A stretch of 64,000 bases of DNA from Rhizobium etli 8C-3 (GTDB taxonomy: Bacteria > Pseudomonadota > Alphaproteobacteria > Rhizobiales > Rhizobiaceae), in assembly GCF_001908375.1 (NCBI RefSeq), contig NZ_CP017241.1, forward strand, positions 2,111,001 to 2,175,000, written 5' to 3'. Under the pieces are notes generated by a model. That model worked only from the letters and a program-made list of their open reading frames with translations. It searched no databases and had not been told where the DNA came from. Made by a program: the position numbers and the translations under genes. This document shows, piece by piece, positions 50,601 to 58,668 of the stretch (position 1 is its first letter; the number at the start of each line of letters is the position of its first letter).

Positions 50601-50850
50601 TGAACGCGACGTCTTCACCCGCCGCCTCTACACGCTGAAGGGCCAGCAGACATTCGACGAGATCAAGCGCAAATACGATCGCGAACCGGAATTCCGCACC
50701 GCCGTCGACCGCTACATTGCCGATTTCGAGAAATTGCTTGGCGACGTCGCCCGCACGGATCGCGACCGCACGATTACGCAATCGTACCTGACGTCGGACA
50801 CCGGCAAGGTCTACACGATGCTGGCCCACGCCGCAGGCCGCCTGAGCTAG
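44683..50850 (+). CDS. gpr: Giant coiled-coil membrane protein, Growth Pole Ring (GPR)-like
   Basis: A 2055-residue protein. The N-terminal 110 residues are charged and disordered. Two membrane helices lie at about 111-131 and 143-171. Residues about 185-1740 are an almost unbroken helical rod with apolipoprotein-like repeats, including 33-residue units (residues 572-769) and 11-residue units (about 1119-1188). A Pro/Ala linker (about 1830-1945) precedes a compact C-terminal domain (SLNSLSVDIARAIDHDASVDLWRRYQRGERD and following). This layout and size match the growth pole ring protein of Agrobacterium and its Sinorhizobium counterpart, which form a ring at the growing pole. I recognise it from architecture, not from an alignment. 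It starts MANNKYSESIEDKAF, without a clear strong ribosome binding site. Confidence 0.8.
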   Translation: MANNKYSESIEDKAFKALDEALQIDFSQQKAPPRGAKTPDAPEANVSDTPSARSSQQDQDDSQRRRGRGSRAEQVARTPALAAANDANRMTAASILKSLDGGSTRSAVRNATLFSLLWIVGGVGLMALLYSPQIWQIRSVTDLVALPGVIAGVIGIIVPVLLFYAFAIMISRAQDMRNAARSMAEVALRLSEPETIASERIMTVGQAVRREVSAMNEGIERTIARASELETLVHSEVNALERSYADNELRVRGLVHELGSEREAIVNHAERIRSSIVGVHDQLKEDLSLATEEIAVRLATSGEAFASMIDTRAATLTEKSETAIQSLGSLLAAKTDSLLQTLTSSGFALAHEFDTRLESLTSNLNDRGEQLLSQFETRASTMDSSAEKLNAALNDRARQLNEILIARTREINESLTGGEREITGTLDDVLAKLNASLDDKSASFRQSLQSSADDAIMDLDLRSGFFDERLQATVAQMSTAFDERVAEFANAFDKRAGSLDTKLMESLARINETLAGGSESIDGILNSSIERLGASMTDQSFALATALSTGQEVIESSLGSKVDEISNALLARTSEITSALQSASGGISEALAVGVSELHGSLSARTSEITSALQSASGEISEVLASGVSDLHGSLSGRTSELTFALQSAKDEISETLASGTTDLRTNLSSQTGKLTSALKNAKSELSEALTSGTSELQANLSGRTSELASALQNATGEISLALATGTSELHNNLAARSTEFRETLLSTTSDLTAAVSAGTEQITSAFGRADELNNVISQRAAAITHALDSAHERIDGVMAERSSALVSALSSNHDRLADALDEKTMALAISLDDSQSRFDSALEARTSALLDTVAGAEARVAGAFTDKAEGIRSAYTDNQERLERSLSEHVAVLSSTLSSSNNRLETLTGEAAARMESLTSEAAARIDSGLASAHDRIRATLDDRANAISLSLSDAHSQLKNTLSDQATTIGASVAASASMLEMSLEDHEASIRQTIDSSARSLEERLREGAGQIAGRFQDAASEISRSAETFSMHLDQSIDGMTGRFAETGSRVEAGLAALENRIRDGVGGVATQVDAAGSRLAETLNDSISQLRELGDDAALRVTTVLESTSDTLTGAIDERTASLAGAIDERTASLAAAIGERALALTAAVDERAANLTMTIDDRAANLATSIDDRTANLAQAMHRGSEHIDERLSTMDRALTLGLNAVNQTIEGKAAGLASTLRSAVADAAQGMDAEAARTAELMARTGQQFTEGLDQKSGEFARAMDERSEQIVGRVSEAQNRLASQAAAVAQTFSEAGNAIVNKVAEAETLVSGQVNAISQVLSEAQSSLESRGDAIRSTIASASEGIATTMSDVDRALEARSSAIRSGLEERAREIDATLSDVEKALEARGHTIRSTLDERTRELNSMLAGRSSELSRLIDETANPMIERYTEAGKEAAARIAAAAEQSADRLRAENAVLANAIAARTESASTAVNAIETSLLANVNALIERLSENSASMAGMMNRAAEDLANVDGRLGETTSRFTDSASKAAEMVSASTRLLEGKVDRLSDISGQTLAQVGGIISRFDEHSKVLSQASNLLAAAQSNLVSTLEEREGALQTLSVGLVQRSEEIEKTMRALSSMVENAFERAEQRSNQVTGNLRQGVQSSFADIGRVLSDAEKRAEEAAEAMRSSIVKAGEEANATIEGTFDNAERRSNDLVNRLRGGLTASLSDVERMLGEAGRASDGAAQQLRESLREAVEEAVARFSGATDEIRRSAGDIRKELDMTRSELKRGAFDLPEEAKESAAAMRRAVAEQIKALQDISQIVSRSTQQLEISEPVARAAAQAQPVPRPAPAVQQPGPTPARPAVVEDGFALRGTIAPPVSPAPQRAAPVPATPARQETGGWISDLLRGASRDEGAEDAPTARPAAPAAPAAQPAPAQRSADNRNPRHVVESLNSLSVDIARAIDHDASVDLWRRYQRGERDVFTRRLYTLKGQQTFDEIKRKYDREPEFRTAVDRYIADFEKLLGDVARTDRDRTITQSYLTSDTGKVYTMLAHAAGRLS
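46396..46989 (+). repeat. Tandem 99-base (33-residue) repeats inside the GPR-like gene
   Basis: Five clear units and one degenerate one, each 33 residues beginning R-T-S-E-(I/L)-T-S-A-L-Q. Units 1 and 2 differ at only a few residues; later units drift. Thirty-three residues equals three 11-residue turns, consistent with a continuous helical rod. Confidence 0.9.
48037..48246 (+). repeat. Tandem 33-base (11-residue) repeats inside the GPR-like gene
   Basis: Six consecutive 11-residue units of the form A-I-D-E-R-T-A-S-L-A-G, the first two nearly identical. Eleven-residue periods give a straight or slightly right-handed coiled coil, like apolipoproteins. Confidence 0.9.
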
Positions 50851-51006
50851 CTAACGGAAGCAAAGCACGGTGATGGTGGAGAGACTTGTAAAATTTGCCG
50901 CGGCCGTAATGACAACCAGCATTGCGGGGGCAGGAATTGCCCGAACACGACACTGAGCTTTCGCCGAACCGAAGGCCGACTGGGCGGCCCCGAAAAACCG
51001 GCTCGG

Positions 51007-51621
51007 TCAGATCGATCGCAGTGTCCAATCGACGATTTCGCCAGTCACCGCTGCAAATGCGCGATCGAGCGCTCTCACGTAGCCCTCGCTCGATCCGCCG
51101 CCGGCAGGAACGGCCGCACGAAAAACCTTCTGGGCGCGGACCGTACCATTACGATCGTTGAGGATGTTCGCGGAGATTTCGACGATCGCCCGGCCGCCGG
51201 CGCTGTTGTCGATCTCGAAGGAGCGGATGTCGGTCACGACCTGGTAGTCGATCGCAAGGCCCTGCCCCGGCTTGCCGACTCCACCGAGCTTGCCGGAGTT
51301 TTCGAAGGCCTCGACCAGCTTCGATTGCACGATGCGCGGCAGCCTGTCGCTCCATTGCGAACGTGACAGGTACTGGATTTCGGATGGCGAAACCCGGACA
51401 ACGATCTGTTCGCCGTCCAGCGCCTTCAGCGCCGTCGGCGCCGGCACCAGGATCTGGCTTCGCTTCGCAGCCGGGCCATCAACGCTGACGGAGGCGGAAA
51501 GATCAAAGGTGTCGTTCTTGGCCGCCGTGCCGCAACCGCTCACTGCCAGCGCCATAAGCGGCAAAAGGAACGCCGTCCTTGCCAGCAATGAACGGCGTGC
51601 CAAAACATGCGATACGGCCAT
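51007..51621 (-). CDS. ABC-type transport auxiliary lipoprotein (PqiC/MlaD-partner type)
   Basis: A 204-residue lipoprotein. The signal peptide contains LLPLMALAVSGC, with the lipidated Cys after SG. The rest matches the ABC_trans_aux fold: FDLSASVSVDG, ILVPAPTALKALDGEQIVVR, IQYLSRSQWSDRLPRIVQSKLVEAFENS and GRAIVEISANI. It follows the MCE gene by 32 bases and is the last gene of the lipid transport operon, where it takes the place of MlaC/MlaB proteins. Confidence 0.88.
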   Translation of the reverse strand: MAVSHVLARRSLLARTAFLLPLMALAVSGCGTAAKNDTFDLSASVSVDGPAAKRSQILVPAPTALKALDGEQIVVRVSPSEIQYLSRSQWSDRLPRIVQSKLVEAFENSGKLGGVGKPGQGLAIDYQVVTDIRSFEIDNSAGGRAIVEISANILNDRNGTVRAQKVFRAAVPAGGGSSEGYVRALDRAFAAVTGEIVDWTLRSI

Positions 51622-51653
51622 ATTCCAATACCCCTGCTTTTCAAATATCGATG

Positions 51654-53024
51654 TCAACGGCGCGTCCGGCCGTCAAATTGCTTCACCGTATCGCCACCAA
51701 ATATCAGCCGCTGCGGATTTTGATCGAAATTGCTGATCGCACTGTTGAGATTCTGCATGGTCCGGCGAGTATCCTCGACCAGCGACTGCACGTCGCGCAA
51801 GCCGCCGCTTGAGAATCGCTGCAGATTGTCCGCGATCGGACCGATGCGGGCGTTGAGGTTGTCCGCCATTTTCTTGAAGGATTCGAGCGTCGCGCGCGCT
51901 TCGGTAAAGAGCGACTGCGAATTGTCAGTGGCGAACAGCGCGTCAAGCTTGATCAGGATGCCGTCGACGCGCGTCGACGCAGAGTTCAGCTTGTTCGCCA
52001 TCTGCGAGACGTCCTGTATCGTCTGGTCGATATCCTTCTGGCGCGCCGAAACCGTATTGGCCACATCCCTGATGGAAGCGACCGCGACGCGCGCATCCTT
52101 CGTCGCCTGCGCAATATCATCGACCGACCCCTTCACCTTGGCAGGATCGATCTGCGCCACAAGGGTATCGACGCGATCGAGGGTCGTTTGCGCCTTCTTG
52201 CCGAAATCGTTGAACGTCGTCGCCGTGTCATTAAATCTCTGGATCGCACCCTTTAGGTCGCCAGAGGCGTTCGCGATATCGCGGCTCACCTTTTCAGCAT
52301 TGCCGAGGATCGTATCGATCTTCTTCGCATCGACCGCACGCACCAGCGCCTCGACGGCTTCCAGCGTGGAATCGACTTTGCCGGAAACGTTGCGCACTGT
52401 TTCCGAAAGCTGCCCGACGCTCTGTAGGAACGAATCGATGTTGCCGGAATTCTTCGCCAGCGCGTCCGAGAAGCTTTCGGCATTCTGCAGGGTCTTCGTC
52501 AGCGGTCCGCGCGCGTCGCGGACAAACCCCTGAACCTCTCCAACCGCATCGTTCGCCCGATCGAGGATCCTGTCGGCCGTCGCCAGGAGGTTCGTCACGC
52601 TCGATTGGTCCGCGACGATGACTGCGCGCTTGCCGGTCTCGATAGCCTTCTGCAGGATGTTCTCCTCACCCACCTTGCCGCCCGAAAGCTCGATATAGGC
52701 CGCACCGGTCAGGCCCTGGATTTCAAGGATGGCCCTGGTGGAAGGATAGATCGGTGCATCGACACGCACCTCGGTGAAAGCCAGCGAATATTGCGGGTCG
52801 TCGGCATCGATCGACAGCGACGTCACCGAACCCACCTGGATGCCGTTGAACCGCACCGGCGAGCCGACGCTGAGGCCGTTTGCCGAGCCAGGAATGCGCA
52901 CGACGAGCTCCGCCATGGGACCGCTGCGTCCGTACTCGGCCATCCAGTAGACGAAGCCGAATGCGGCTGCGATCACCAGAACAGTGAAAAAGCCGACGAT
53001 CGTATAGTTCGCTTTGGTTTCCAT
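51654..53024 (-). CDS. MlaD-type MCE-domain protein
   Basis: A 456-residue membrane-anchored substrate-binding protein. METKANYTIVGFFTVLVIAAAFGFVYWMAEY is the anchor; the MCE domain (residues about 40-120) has SANGLSVGSPVRFNGIQVGSVTSLSID and the IQGLTGAAYIELSGG end. The remaining 320 residues are a long helical coil. These proteins form hexamers that carry phospholipids between membranes. It is in an operon with the ATPase and permease upstream, nine bases from the ATPase gene. Confidence 0.93.
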   Translation of the reverse strand: METKANYTIVGFFTVLVIAAAFGFVYWMAEYGRSGPMAELVVRIPGSANGLSVGSPVRFNGIQVGSVTSLSIDADDPQYSLAFTEVRVDAPIYPSTRAILEIQGLTGAAYIELSGGKVGEENILQKAIETGKRAVIVADQSSVTNLLATADRILDRANDAVGEVQGFVRDARGPLTKTLQNAESFSDALAKNSGNIDSFLQSVGQLSETVRNVSGKVDSTLEAVEALVRAVDAKKIDTILGNAEKVSRDIANASGDLKGAIQRFNDTATTFNDFGKKAQTTLDRVDTLVAQIDPAKVKGSVDDIAQATKDARVAVASIRDVANTVSARQKDIDQTIQDVSQMANKLNSASTRVDGILIKLDALFATDNSQSLFTEARATLESFKKMADNLNARIGPIADNLQRFSSGGLRDVQSLVEDTRRTMQNLNSAISNFDQNPQRLIFGGDTVKQFDGRTRR

Positions 53025-53033
53025 CTTTTCCGG

Positions 53034-53879
53034 TCACTTCCCGCGGCTGTCGCCAACTTCGGCACGGCCGGCGGCTGTTTCTTCTTGCGGCACGATCGAG
53101 CGCGCGCGCTTACCCTTGAAATAGGCCTGAACCCACGGGTCATCAAAGGCCAGCATGTCGTCGATCGTGCCCTCAACCATTACTCGCTTGTGTCCAAGCA
53201 CGGCAATACGGTCGCAGACGGAAAACAGGCTGTCGAGGTCGTGGGTTACCATGTAGACGGTGAGCCCAAGCGTATCGCGCAACCGGGCGATCAGTTCGTC
53301 GAATTCCGCAGCCCCGATCGGATCGAGGCCTGATGTCGGCTCGTCCAGGAACACCAGTTCCGGATCAAGCGCCAGGGCCCGCGCAAGGGCGGCGCGCTTG
53401 ATCATGCCACCGGAAAGCTCGGAGGGATACTTGTCCGCCGCATCGGCAGCAAGGCCCACAAGCCGGATCTTCAGGTGCGCCAGCTCGTCCATCAGCGATT
53501 TAGGCAGATCCAGATATTCGCGCATCGGCACCTGGATATTCTCCCTCACCGTCAGCGAGGAAAAAAGCGCGCCCTGCTGGAAAAGCACCCCGAGCCGCAT
53601 ATCGAGCGCGTTGCGCTGGTTTTCATCGAGCTTATCAAAGTTCTGCCCCAGGATCTCGATCGTGCCGGAGCGGCGCGGCAAAAGGCGCAAAATGGTCCGC
53701 ATCAGCACCGATTTGCCGGTACCCGATGCCCCGACGAAGCCCAGGATCTCGCCGCGGTAGATATTCAGGTTCAGCTTATCGAGCACAATTTTCGAGCCGA
53801 AGCCGACGGTGACGTCCCGCGCCGAAAGCACGATGTCCCGCTCCTTTTCCTCACCCGGCTCTGGCTGCTGCCCGTTCAC
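53034..53879 (-). CDS. MlaF-type ABC transporter ATPase
   Basis: A 281-residue ABC ATPase. Walker A is GASGTGKS, the ABC signature is LSGGM with Walker B LVFLDEPTSGLDP, and the switch His is in VTHDLDSL. It belongs to the MlaF/Ttg2A class of lipid transporters. It lies nine bases downstream of the permease gene. Confidence 0.95.
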   Translation of the reverse strand: MNGQQPEPGEEKERDIVLSARDVTVGFGSKIVLDKLNLNIYRGEILGFVGASGTGKSVLMRTILRLLPRRSGTIEILGQNFDKLDENQRNALDMRLGVLFQQGALFSSLTVRENIQVPMREYLDLPKSLMDELAHLKIRLVGLAADAADKYPSELSGGMIKRAALARALALDPELVFLDEPTSGLDPIGAAEFDELIARLRDTLGLTVYMVTHDLDSLFSVCDRIAVLGHKRVMVEGTIDDMLAFDDPWVQAYFKGKRARSIVPQEETAAGRAEVGDSRGK

Positions 53880-53888
53880 GCTGAACCC

Positions 53889-55070
53889 TTAAAAATTGAT
53901 CGCCGCATAGAACATGGCGAACAGCCCGTCCATGAGGATGACGACGAAGATCGACTTCACCACGGAAGCCGTCACGTGTTGGCCGAGCGATTCGGCGCTG
54001 CCTCCGACCTTAAGGCCTTCCACGGCCGCGACAATACCGATGACGAGCGCCATGAAGGGCGCCTTGATCATGCCGGAGAGCACCGTCGACAGAGTGATCG
54101 CCTCGTGCAGGCGCGACAGGAAGGTTGCGAAGGTGATGCCAGAATAGGCCCAGGCGACCGCGGCCGCGCCGAACAGCGAGGCGAAGTTCGCCAGCACCGT
54201 CAGAAGCGGGAGCGCCACCGTCAGCGCCACAAGCCGCGGGAAGATGAGCACGCCCACCGGATTGAGGCCCATGACCTTCAGCGCATCGACTTCCTCGCGC
54301 ATCTTCATCGAGCCGATTTCGGCCGTGATCGCGCTGCCCGAACGGCCGGCGATCATGATTGCCGTCAATAGCACGCCGATTTCGCGGAGCTGCAGGATGC
54401 CCACGAGGTCGACGACAAAGACTTCAGCCCCGAAATAGCGGAGCTGGAAGGCACCCTGCTGCGCGATGATGGCGCCGATCAGGAACGACATCAAAAGGAT
54501 GATCGGAACGGCGCGCACGCCCATGTGGTCGATCTGGTTGACGATGGATGCCGGAGAAACGCCGCTGCCACGCCCGAACTTCATCTGAGCGCCGCGCACA
54601 GCCGAGCCCAAGATATACATCGCGGCCGTGAGGTCATTCCAGAGGTCCATGGTCACCTTGCCGACCGGGGCAAAGATGCGCTGGGCGATGCCGCTTTTCA
54701 TCGCTGCCTCGGTCACTTCCTCCACCGGTTTCTCGGAGAATTCCTCGATCATCTCGTCGATGTGCGGATTGGTGCCTTCAAAACGAACCTGCCGCCCGGC
54801 CGCCTCTTCCTGCAGCTTGAGCCGGCAAAGCAGCCAGACACCGGCCGTGTCGATATCCTTCACGCCCGATAGGTCGAGCGTCAGATCACCTTTTCCACGG
54901 GAAATCTTTTCGAAGTCTTGGAGGACGAGGTGGATGTTCGCGCTGCGCCAATTGCCTTCTAGATGAACGCGGCGACCTCCACCATCGGCTCGGTCGTCCA
55001 CGTGCAGTGAGGCGGCTTTGCGGGTGTCGGGCTTCAAAATGCTTGTGTCTTTCAAGGCTTGCGGCGACAT
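53889..55070 (-). CDS. MlaE-type permease fused to an N-terminal STAS domain
   Basis: A 393-residue fusion. Residues about 20-120 look like a STAS domain (VHLEGNWRSANIHLVLQDFEK, LTLDLSGVKDIDTAGVWLLCRL). The remaining part is the five-to-six-helix MlaE permease (HMGVRAVPIILLMSFLIGAIIAQQG, and SAITAEIGSMKMREEVDALKVMGLNPV). In E. coli the STAS protein MlaB is a separate partner; here it is fused. It heads the operon permease-ATPase-MCE-lipoprotein. Confidence 0.93.
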   Translation of the reverse strand: MSPQALKDTSILKPDTRKAASLHVDDRADGGGRRVHLEGNWRSANIHLVLQDFEKISRGKGDLTLDLSGVKDIDTAGVWLLCRLKLQEEAAGRQVRFEGTNPHIDEMIEEFSEKPVEEVTEAAMKSGIAQRIFAPVGKVTMDLWNDLTAAMYILGSAVRGAQMKFGRGSGVSPASIVNQIDHMGVRAVPIILLMSFLIGAIIAQQGAFQLRYFGAEVFVVDLVGILQLREIGVLLTAIMIAGRSGSAITAEIGSMKMREEVDALKVMGLNPVGVLIFPRLVALTVALPLLTVLANFASLFGAAAVAWAYSGITFATFLSRLHEAITLSTVLSGMIKAPFMALVIGIVAAVEGLKVGGSAESLGQHVTASVVKSIFVVILMDGLFAMFYAAINF

Positions 55071-55155
55071 TGCCGACTCGCGAACAAATCGCTCACGCCC
55101 GGCGCGTCAATATACCGAAGACACGCAGAATTTCCATGCTCGCAGGATTGCAATT

Positions 55156-56139
55156 ATGCCACGCTCGCTCGAAATCCAGACGAATTCCTTTCCCATTGCG
55201 GGAAGTTTCACGATCTCGCGTGGCGCAAAGACGTCGGCGGACGTCATCACCTGCATTCTGACGGAAACGGGCAGGCGCGGCTGGGGCGAATGCGTTCCCT
55301 ACCGACGCTATGGCGAAACGATGGAAAGCGTCGCCGCTCAGATCGAAGCCGCCCGGCCACTGATCGAGAAAGGCATTTCAGGCGAAGAGCTGCTTTCTGC
55401 CATGCCGCCCGGCGCAGCGAGAAATGCTGTCGATTGCGCGATATGGGATCTCGAAGCCAAGCTCGACGGAAAGCGCGTTGCCGAACGCATTGGGCTTGCG
55501 GCCGCAAAACCGCTTATGACCGCCTACACGATCTCGCTCGGCGAGCCCGAGACGATGACAGCGCAAGCGCTCGAACATTCTGCAAGGACGCTGCTCAAGG
55601 TCAAGGTCGGCACCGGCGACGATGAGAGCCGCATACGCGCCGTGCGCGAAGCCGCGCCTGACAGCATCATCATCCTCGATGCCAACGAGGGCTGGTCCGA
55701 GGAAACGCTGGAACACCACTTGCGCATCGCCGCCGAAATGAACATCGCCCTTGTCGAGCAGCCCCTGCCCGCCGGCCGGGATGAAATGCTCGCTGGCATC
55801 GCGCGCCCGGTCCTCGTCTGTGCCGACGAGAGCGTCCATCACACCGGCGATCTTGCAAGCCTGCGCGACCGCTATGACGCGATCAACATCAAGCTCGATA
55901 AAACCGGCGGCCTGACGGAGGCACTATTTATGAAACGAGAGGCAAAGCGCCTCGGCTTCCAGATCATGCTCGGCTGCATGGTGGGCACATCGCTCGCAAT
56001 GGCACCAGCCGTGCTCTTGGCGCAGGACGCGGATTTCGTTGATCTCGACGGTCCGCTGCTTCTTGCCTGCGACCGGGAATGCGGGCTGCGCTACACCGCT
56101 TCCCTTGTCTGGCCGCCTGAGGCCGGCCTTTGGGGCTGA
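55156..56139 (+). CDS. L-Ala-D/L-Glu type dipeptide epimerase (enolase superfamily)
   Basis: A 327-residue enolase-superfamily enzyme. The general acid/base Lys is in LLKVKVG (KxK motif), metal ligands are in LDANEGW, LVEQPLP and ADES, and the second Lys is in NIKLDKTGG. This set is typical of dipeptide epimerases that recycle murein peptides. The ATG at 55156 begins MPRSLEIQTN; an upstream frame extends further but looks non-coding. Its 3' end overlaps the convergent MFS gene by 49 bases. Confidence 0.88.
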   Translation: MPRSLEIQTNSFPIAGSFTISRGAKTSADVITCILTETGRRGWGECVPYRRYGETMESVAAQIEAARPLIEKGISGEELLSAMPPGAARNAVDCAIWDLEAKLDGKRVAERIGLAAAKPLMTAYTISLGEPETMTAQALEHSARTLLKVKVGTGDDESRIRAVREAAPDSIIILDANEGWSEETLEHHLRIAAEMNIALVEQPLPAGRDEMLAGIARPVLVCADESVHHTGDLASLRDRYDAINIKLDKTGGLTEALFMKREAKRLGFQIMLGCMVGTSLAMAPAVLLAQDADFVDLDGPLLLACDRECGLRYTASLVWPPEAGLWG

Positions 56140-57311
56140 AGGTAGGAGGCGACGAAGACCAGAGACATCCCCAGCGCCGCGACGAGCGCCATCACGTAGA
56201 AGCCCGCGAGGCCGAGCCAGGCATAGATATAGCCGGAGGCGAGCGTCATCAGGCCCATGAACATGCCATTATAGAAGAAATAGGCGCCCTGGGCCGACGA
56301 TTCCTGCGTCTCCTGTACGGTTGCCACGATCCGCCTCTGCACGCCGGAATGCACGAAGGCGAAGCTGCAGGAATGGAAACATTGCAGCACTAAAAAGCCA
56401 AAGAATCCCCAGTGCACTGGGAACAGGATCCAACGGCAGATGCAGACCGCGCAGCCGATGCGGATGAGCGTCCAGGCGTTGAAGCGGCGGTTCAGATGTT
56501 TGGAGACGAAGAACACCATGACTTCGGATGCGACGCCCGCACTCCAGAGCAAAGCCACCTGCGTTCCCGAAAAGCCGAGGTGATGCCAGTAAATGGAGGC
56601 GAAAGCATAAAGTAGCGCGTGGCTCGACTGCTGGATTGCCACGCCCCAAAGCAGCACCAGCAGGTGGGGCTGCCGCAGCGAACTGCCAGTGGCAGCCGGC
56701 AGGTCGACCGGCGTTCCGCGCCGGCGCGTCGGCCCGATGCGTGGACAGTGGATCGCCATCAGCATCGTCGCGACGAAGCCGAAAATCATCACCGGCAGCA
56801 CCATCGAGCCACCCCAATGGCCGATCATCTCGCCGCCGATCAGGGTCGATGCGATGAAGGCGATCGAGCCCCATACGCGCATCGAGCCGTAGTCCAGTCC
56901 CCATCGGCGAACGCCAGAAATGACGATCGATTCGACGACCGGCAGGTAGGGCGCAAAGGTCGCTCCCTGCATACTGAAAACGATCAGGACCGGCCAGAAA
57001 CTAGTCGTCCAGCAGAGCGCGACCGCCGTCAACAGCGACAGTCCGCCGGACCACAACAACACGTCGGCGCGCTCCTTCATTCGATCGGCATACATCGCGA
57101 CGACCGGCGCGACGAGGACGCGCACCACCATCGGCACCGCCAGGATGATGCCGATTTCATGATCGGTGAATTCGTGGAATGCGAGCCAGACTGGAAAAAA
57201 GGGAAGAACGACACCGTTTACGGTCAGCGGTGCGCAATAAGACAGGGCGCTGAGCAGCCGGAAGCGCGGCGGCGCCTCCTCGCCTGTCGGAGCATTCTGT
57301 GCGGGAATCAT
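56091..57311 (-). CDS. MFS transporter, phenylpropionate permease (PPP)-like
   Basis: A 406-residue 12-helix transporter. The pattern LSYCAPLTVNGVVLPFFPVWLAFHEFTDHEIGIILAVPMVVRVLVAPVVAMYADR is that of the HcaT-like PPP family. The substrate is unknown. It is convergent with the epimerase gene and overlaps its 3' end. Confidence 0.88.
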   Translation of the reverse strand: MIPAQNAPTGEEAPPRFRLLSALSYCAPLTVNGVVLPFFPVWLAFHEFTDHEIGIILAVPMVVRVLVAPVVAMYADRMKERADVLLWSGGLSLLTAVALCWTTSFWPVLIVFSMQGATFAPYLPVVESIVISGVRRWGLDYGSMRVWGSIAFIASTLIGGEMIGHWGGSMVLPVMIFGFVATMLMAIHCPRIGPTRRRGTPVDLPAATGSSLRQPHLLVLLWGVAIQQSSHALLYAFASIYWHHLGFSGTQVALLWSAGVASEVMVFFVSKHLNRRFNAWTLIRIGCAVCICRWILFPVHWGFFGFLVLQCFHSCSFAFVHSGVQRRIVATVQETQESSAQGAYFFYNGMFMGLMTLASGYIYAWLGLAGFYVMALVAALGMSLVFVASYLQPQRPASGGQTREAV

Positions 57312-57395
57312 CGTTGGACCTGCAGGAAACCAGATGGTTGCCTATCACATCAACCCAAGGTCTACTATGGTCAGAAATAGCCTTCCGGAAACGTT

Positions 57396-57575
57396 GTGAA
57401 AAAAGCTGAACTACTCCGCTTACAACCCATGCTCAGCGTCGTTTCGTCCAACGTTGCGGCGATCCGGCTTTACAGATCCATGGGTTTTAAAGAGTGGGCC
57501 GTCGAGGTCGAAGCTTTAAAGGTGGGTGATATTTACCATGACGAGATCCTCATGCGGCTGGAACTAGGCCCATGA
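57396..57575 (+). pseudogene. GNAT acetyltransferase C-terminal fragment
   Basis: A 59-codon open frame whose last 49 codons (from ATG 57429) have the canonical end of a GNAT enzyme: LSVVSSNVAAIRLYRSMGF, then VEALKVGDIYHDEILMRLEL. The acetyl-CoA loop and everything before it are missing. It is a truncated relic between the MFS and metallophosphoesterase genes. The rest of the 57312-57650 gap holds nothing that I can see. Confidence 0.75.
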
Positions 57576-57650
57576 TAACCGGCGCCACAAGCAAGCTCGC
57601 TGCATCGACTGGATTCCGTCGGATATCGCTTCAATATTCACAAATGAGAT

Positions 57651-58457
57651 TCAGGCGGCCTGCGGCTCGAGTTCGCTGTCGCGATGCTCAAGCGCCATCG
57701 GGATGGCCTGAGCGTCGGCAATCGTGCTCCAGGTTATGAGTTCGAACGTGCCGTCCTCGTGCTCGGCAATTGCCGTACAGCTCTCCACCCAGTCGCCGGT
57801 GTTGATATAGCGCACGCCGTCCATGTCCTCGATCACAGCATGGTGGATATGGCCGCAGATGACGCCGTCGGCGCCGTGCTTGCGGGCTTCGTCGGCCACG
57901 ACGCGCTGGAACTCGCCGATGAAATTGACGGCATGCTTCACCTGCAGTTTCGCCCAGGCGGAGAAAGACCAATAGGGCATGCCCATGCGGCGGCGGATCG
58001 CGGCCAGCACGACGTTGATCTTGATTGCCGTGTCATACGCCCAGTCCCCGAGATAGGCGAGCAGGCGGGCATTTCGCACGACGACGTCGAACTCGTCCCC
58101 ATGCAGGATCAGGTATTTCTTGCCGTCCGCGCCGTCATGCATCATGCGCTCGGCGACTTCGATGCCGCCGAAATGCATCCCGGGGAAGTCGCGGAGGAAT
58201 TCGTCGTGATTGCCAGGGATATAGACGACGCGCGTGCCCTTGCGCGCCTTGCGCAGCAGCTTCTGCACGACGTCGTTGCAGACCTGCGGCCAGTACCAGC
58301 TGCGCTTCAGCCGCCAGCCGTCGACGATGTCGCCTACCAGAAATATCGTATCGGCGTCGTGATACCGAAGAAAATCGAGGAGGAAGTCCGCCTTTGCCGC
58401 CTTCGAGCCGAGATGCACATCGGAAATGAAGAGAGTACGGAAATGTCGAATATCCAT
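57651..58457 (-). CDS. LpxH-like metallophosphoesterase (UDP-2,3-diacylglucosamine diphosphatase family)
   Basis: A 268-residue binuclear-metal phosphoesterase. Motifs in order are FISDVHLGSKAA (DxH), FLVGDIVDGW (GD), YIPGNHDEFLRDF (GNHDE), ILHGDEFD and CGHIHHAV (GHxH). The family cleaves UDP-2,3-diacylglucosamine or related pyrophosphates in lipid A synthesis. It is divergent from the malic enzyme gene. The start at 58457 gives MDIRHFRTLF. Confidence 0.88.
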   Translation of the reverse strand: MDIRHFRTLFISDVHLGSKAAKADFLLDFLRYHDADTIFLVGDIVDGWRLKRSWYWPQVCNDVVQKLLRKARKGTRVVYIPGNHDEFLRDFPGMHFGGIEVAERMMHDGADGKKYLILHGDEFDVVVRNARLLAYLGDWAYDTAIKINVVLAAIRRRMGMPYWSFSAWAKLQVKHAVNFIGEFQRVVADEARKHGADGVICGHIHHAVIEDMDGVRYINTGDWVESCTAIAEHEDGTFELITWSTIADAQAIPMALEHRDSELEPQAA

Positions 58458-58668
58458 ATGTCGTTCACAAGCATCTTGCCTGCGTCCCATCGTTCATCTG
58501 GCCTTCCAAAATCAGACTCGTGTTTCAGGAAGATGACAGATGCGCGAAATGGCGCATTCGCAGCGCTCGCGAGTTTTCCGCTCGGATGCGAAATTCTGAC
58601 TGTCCCAGCCAGCCGATTGTTGTATGGAGAGGTCTTCAAAAGATGTGAGTGCGCAAGCGGAGACGGCA

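Noticed and set aside
50873..50956. A 27-codon frame after the GPR-like gene with a signal-like sequence
   Set aside because: Too short, no good ribosome binding site or promoter, no context.
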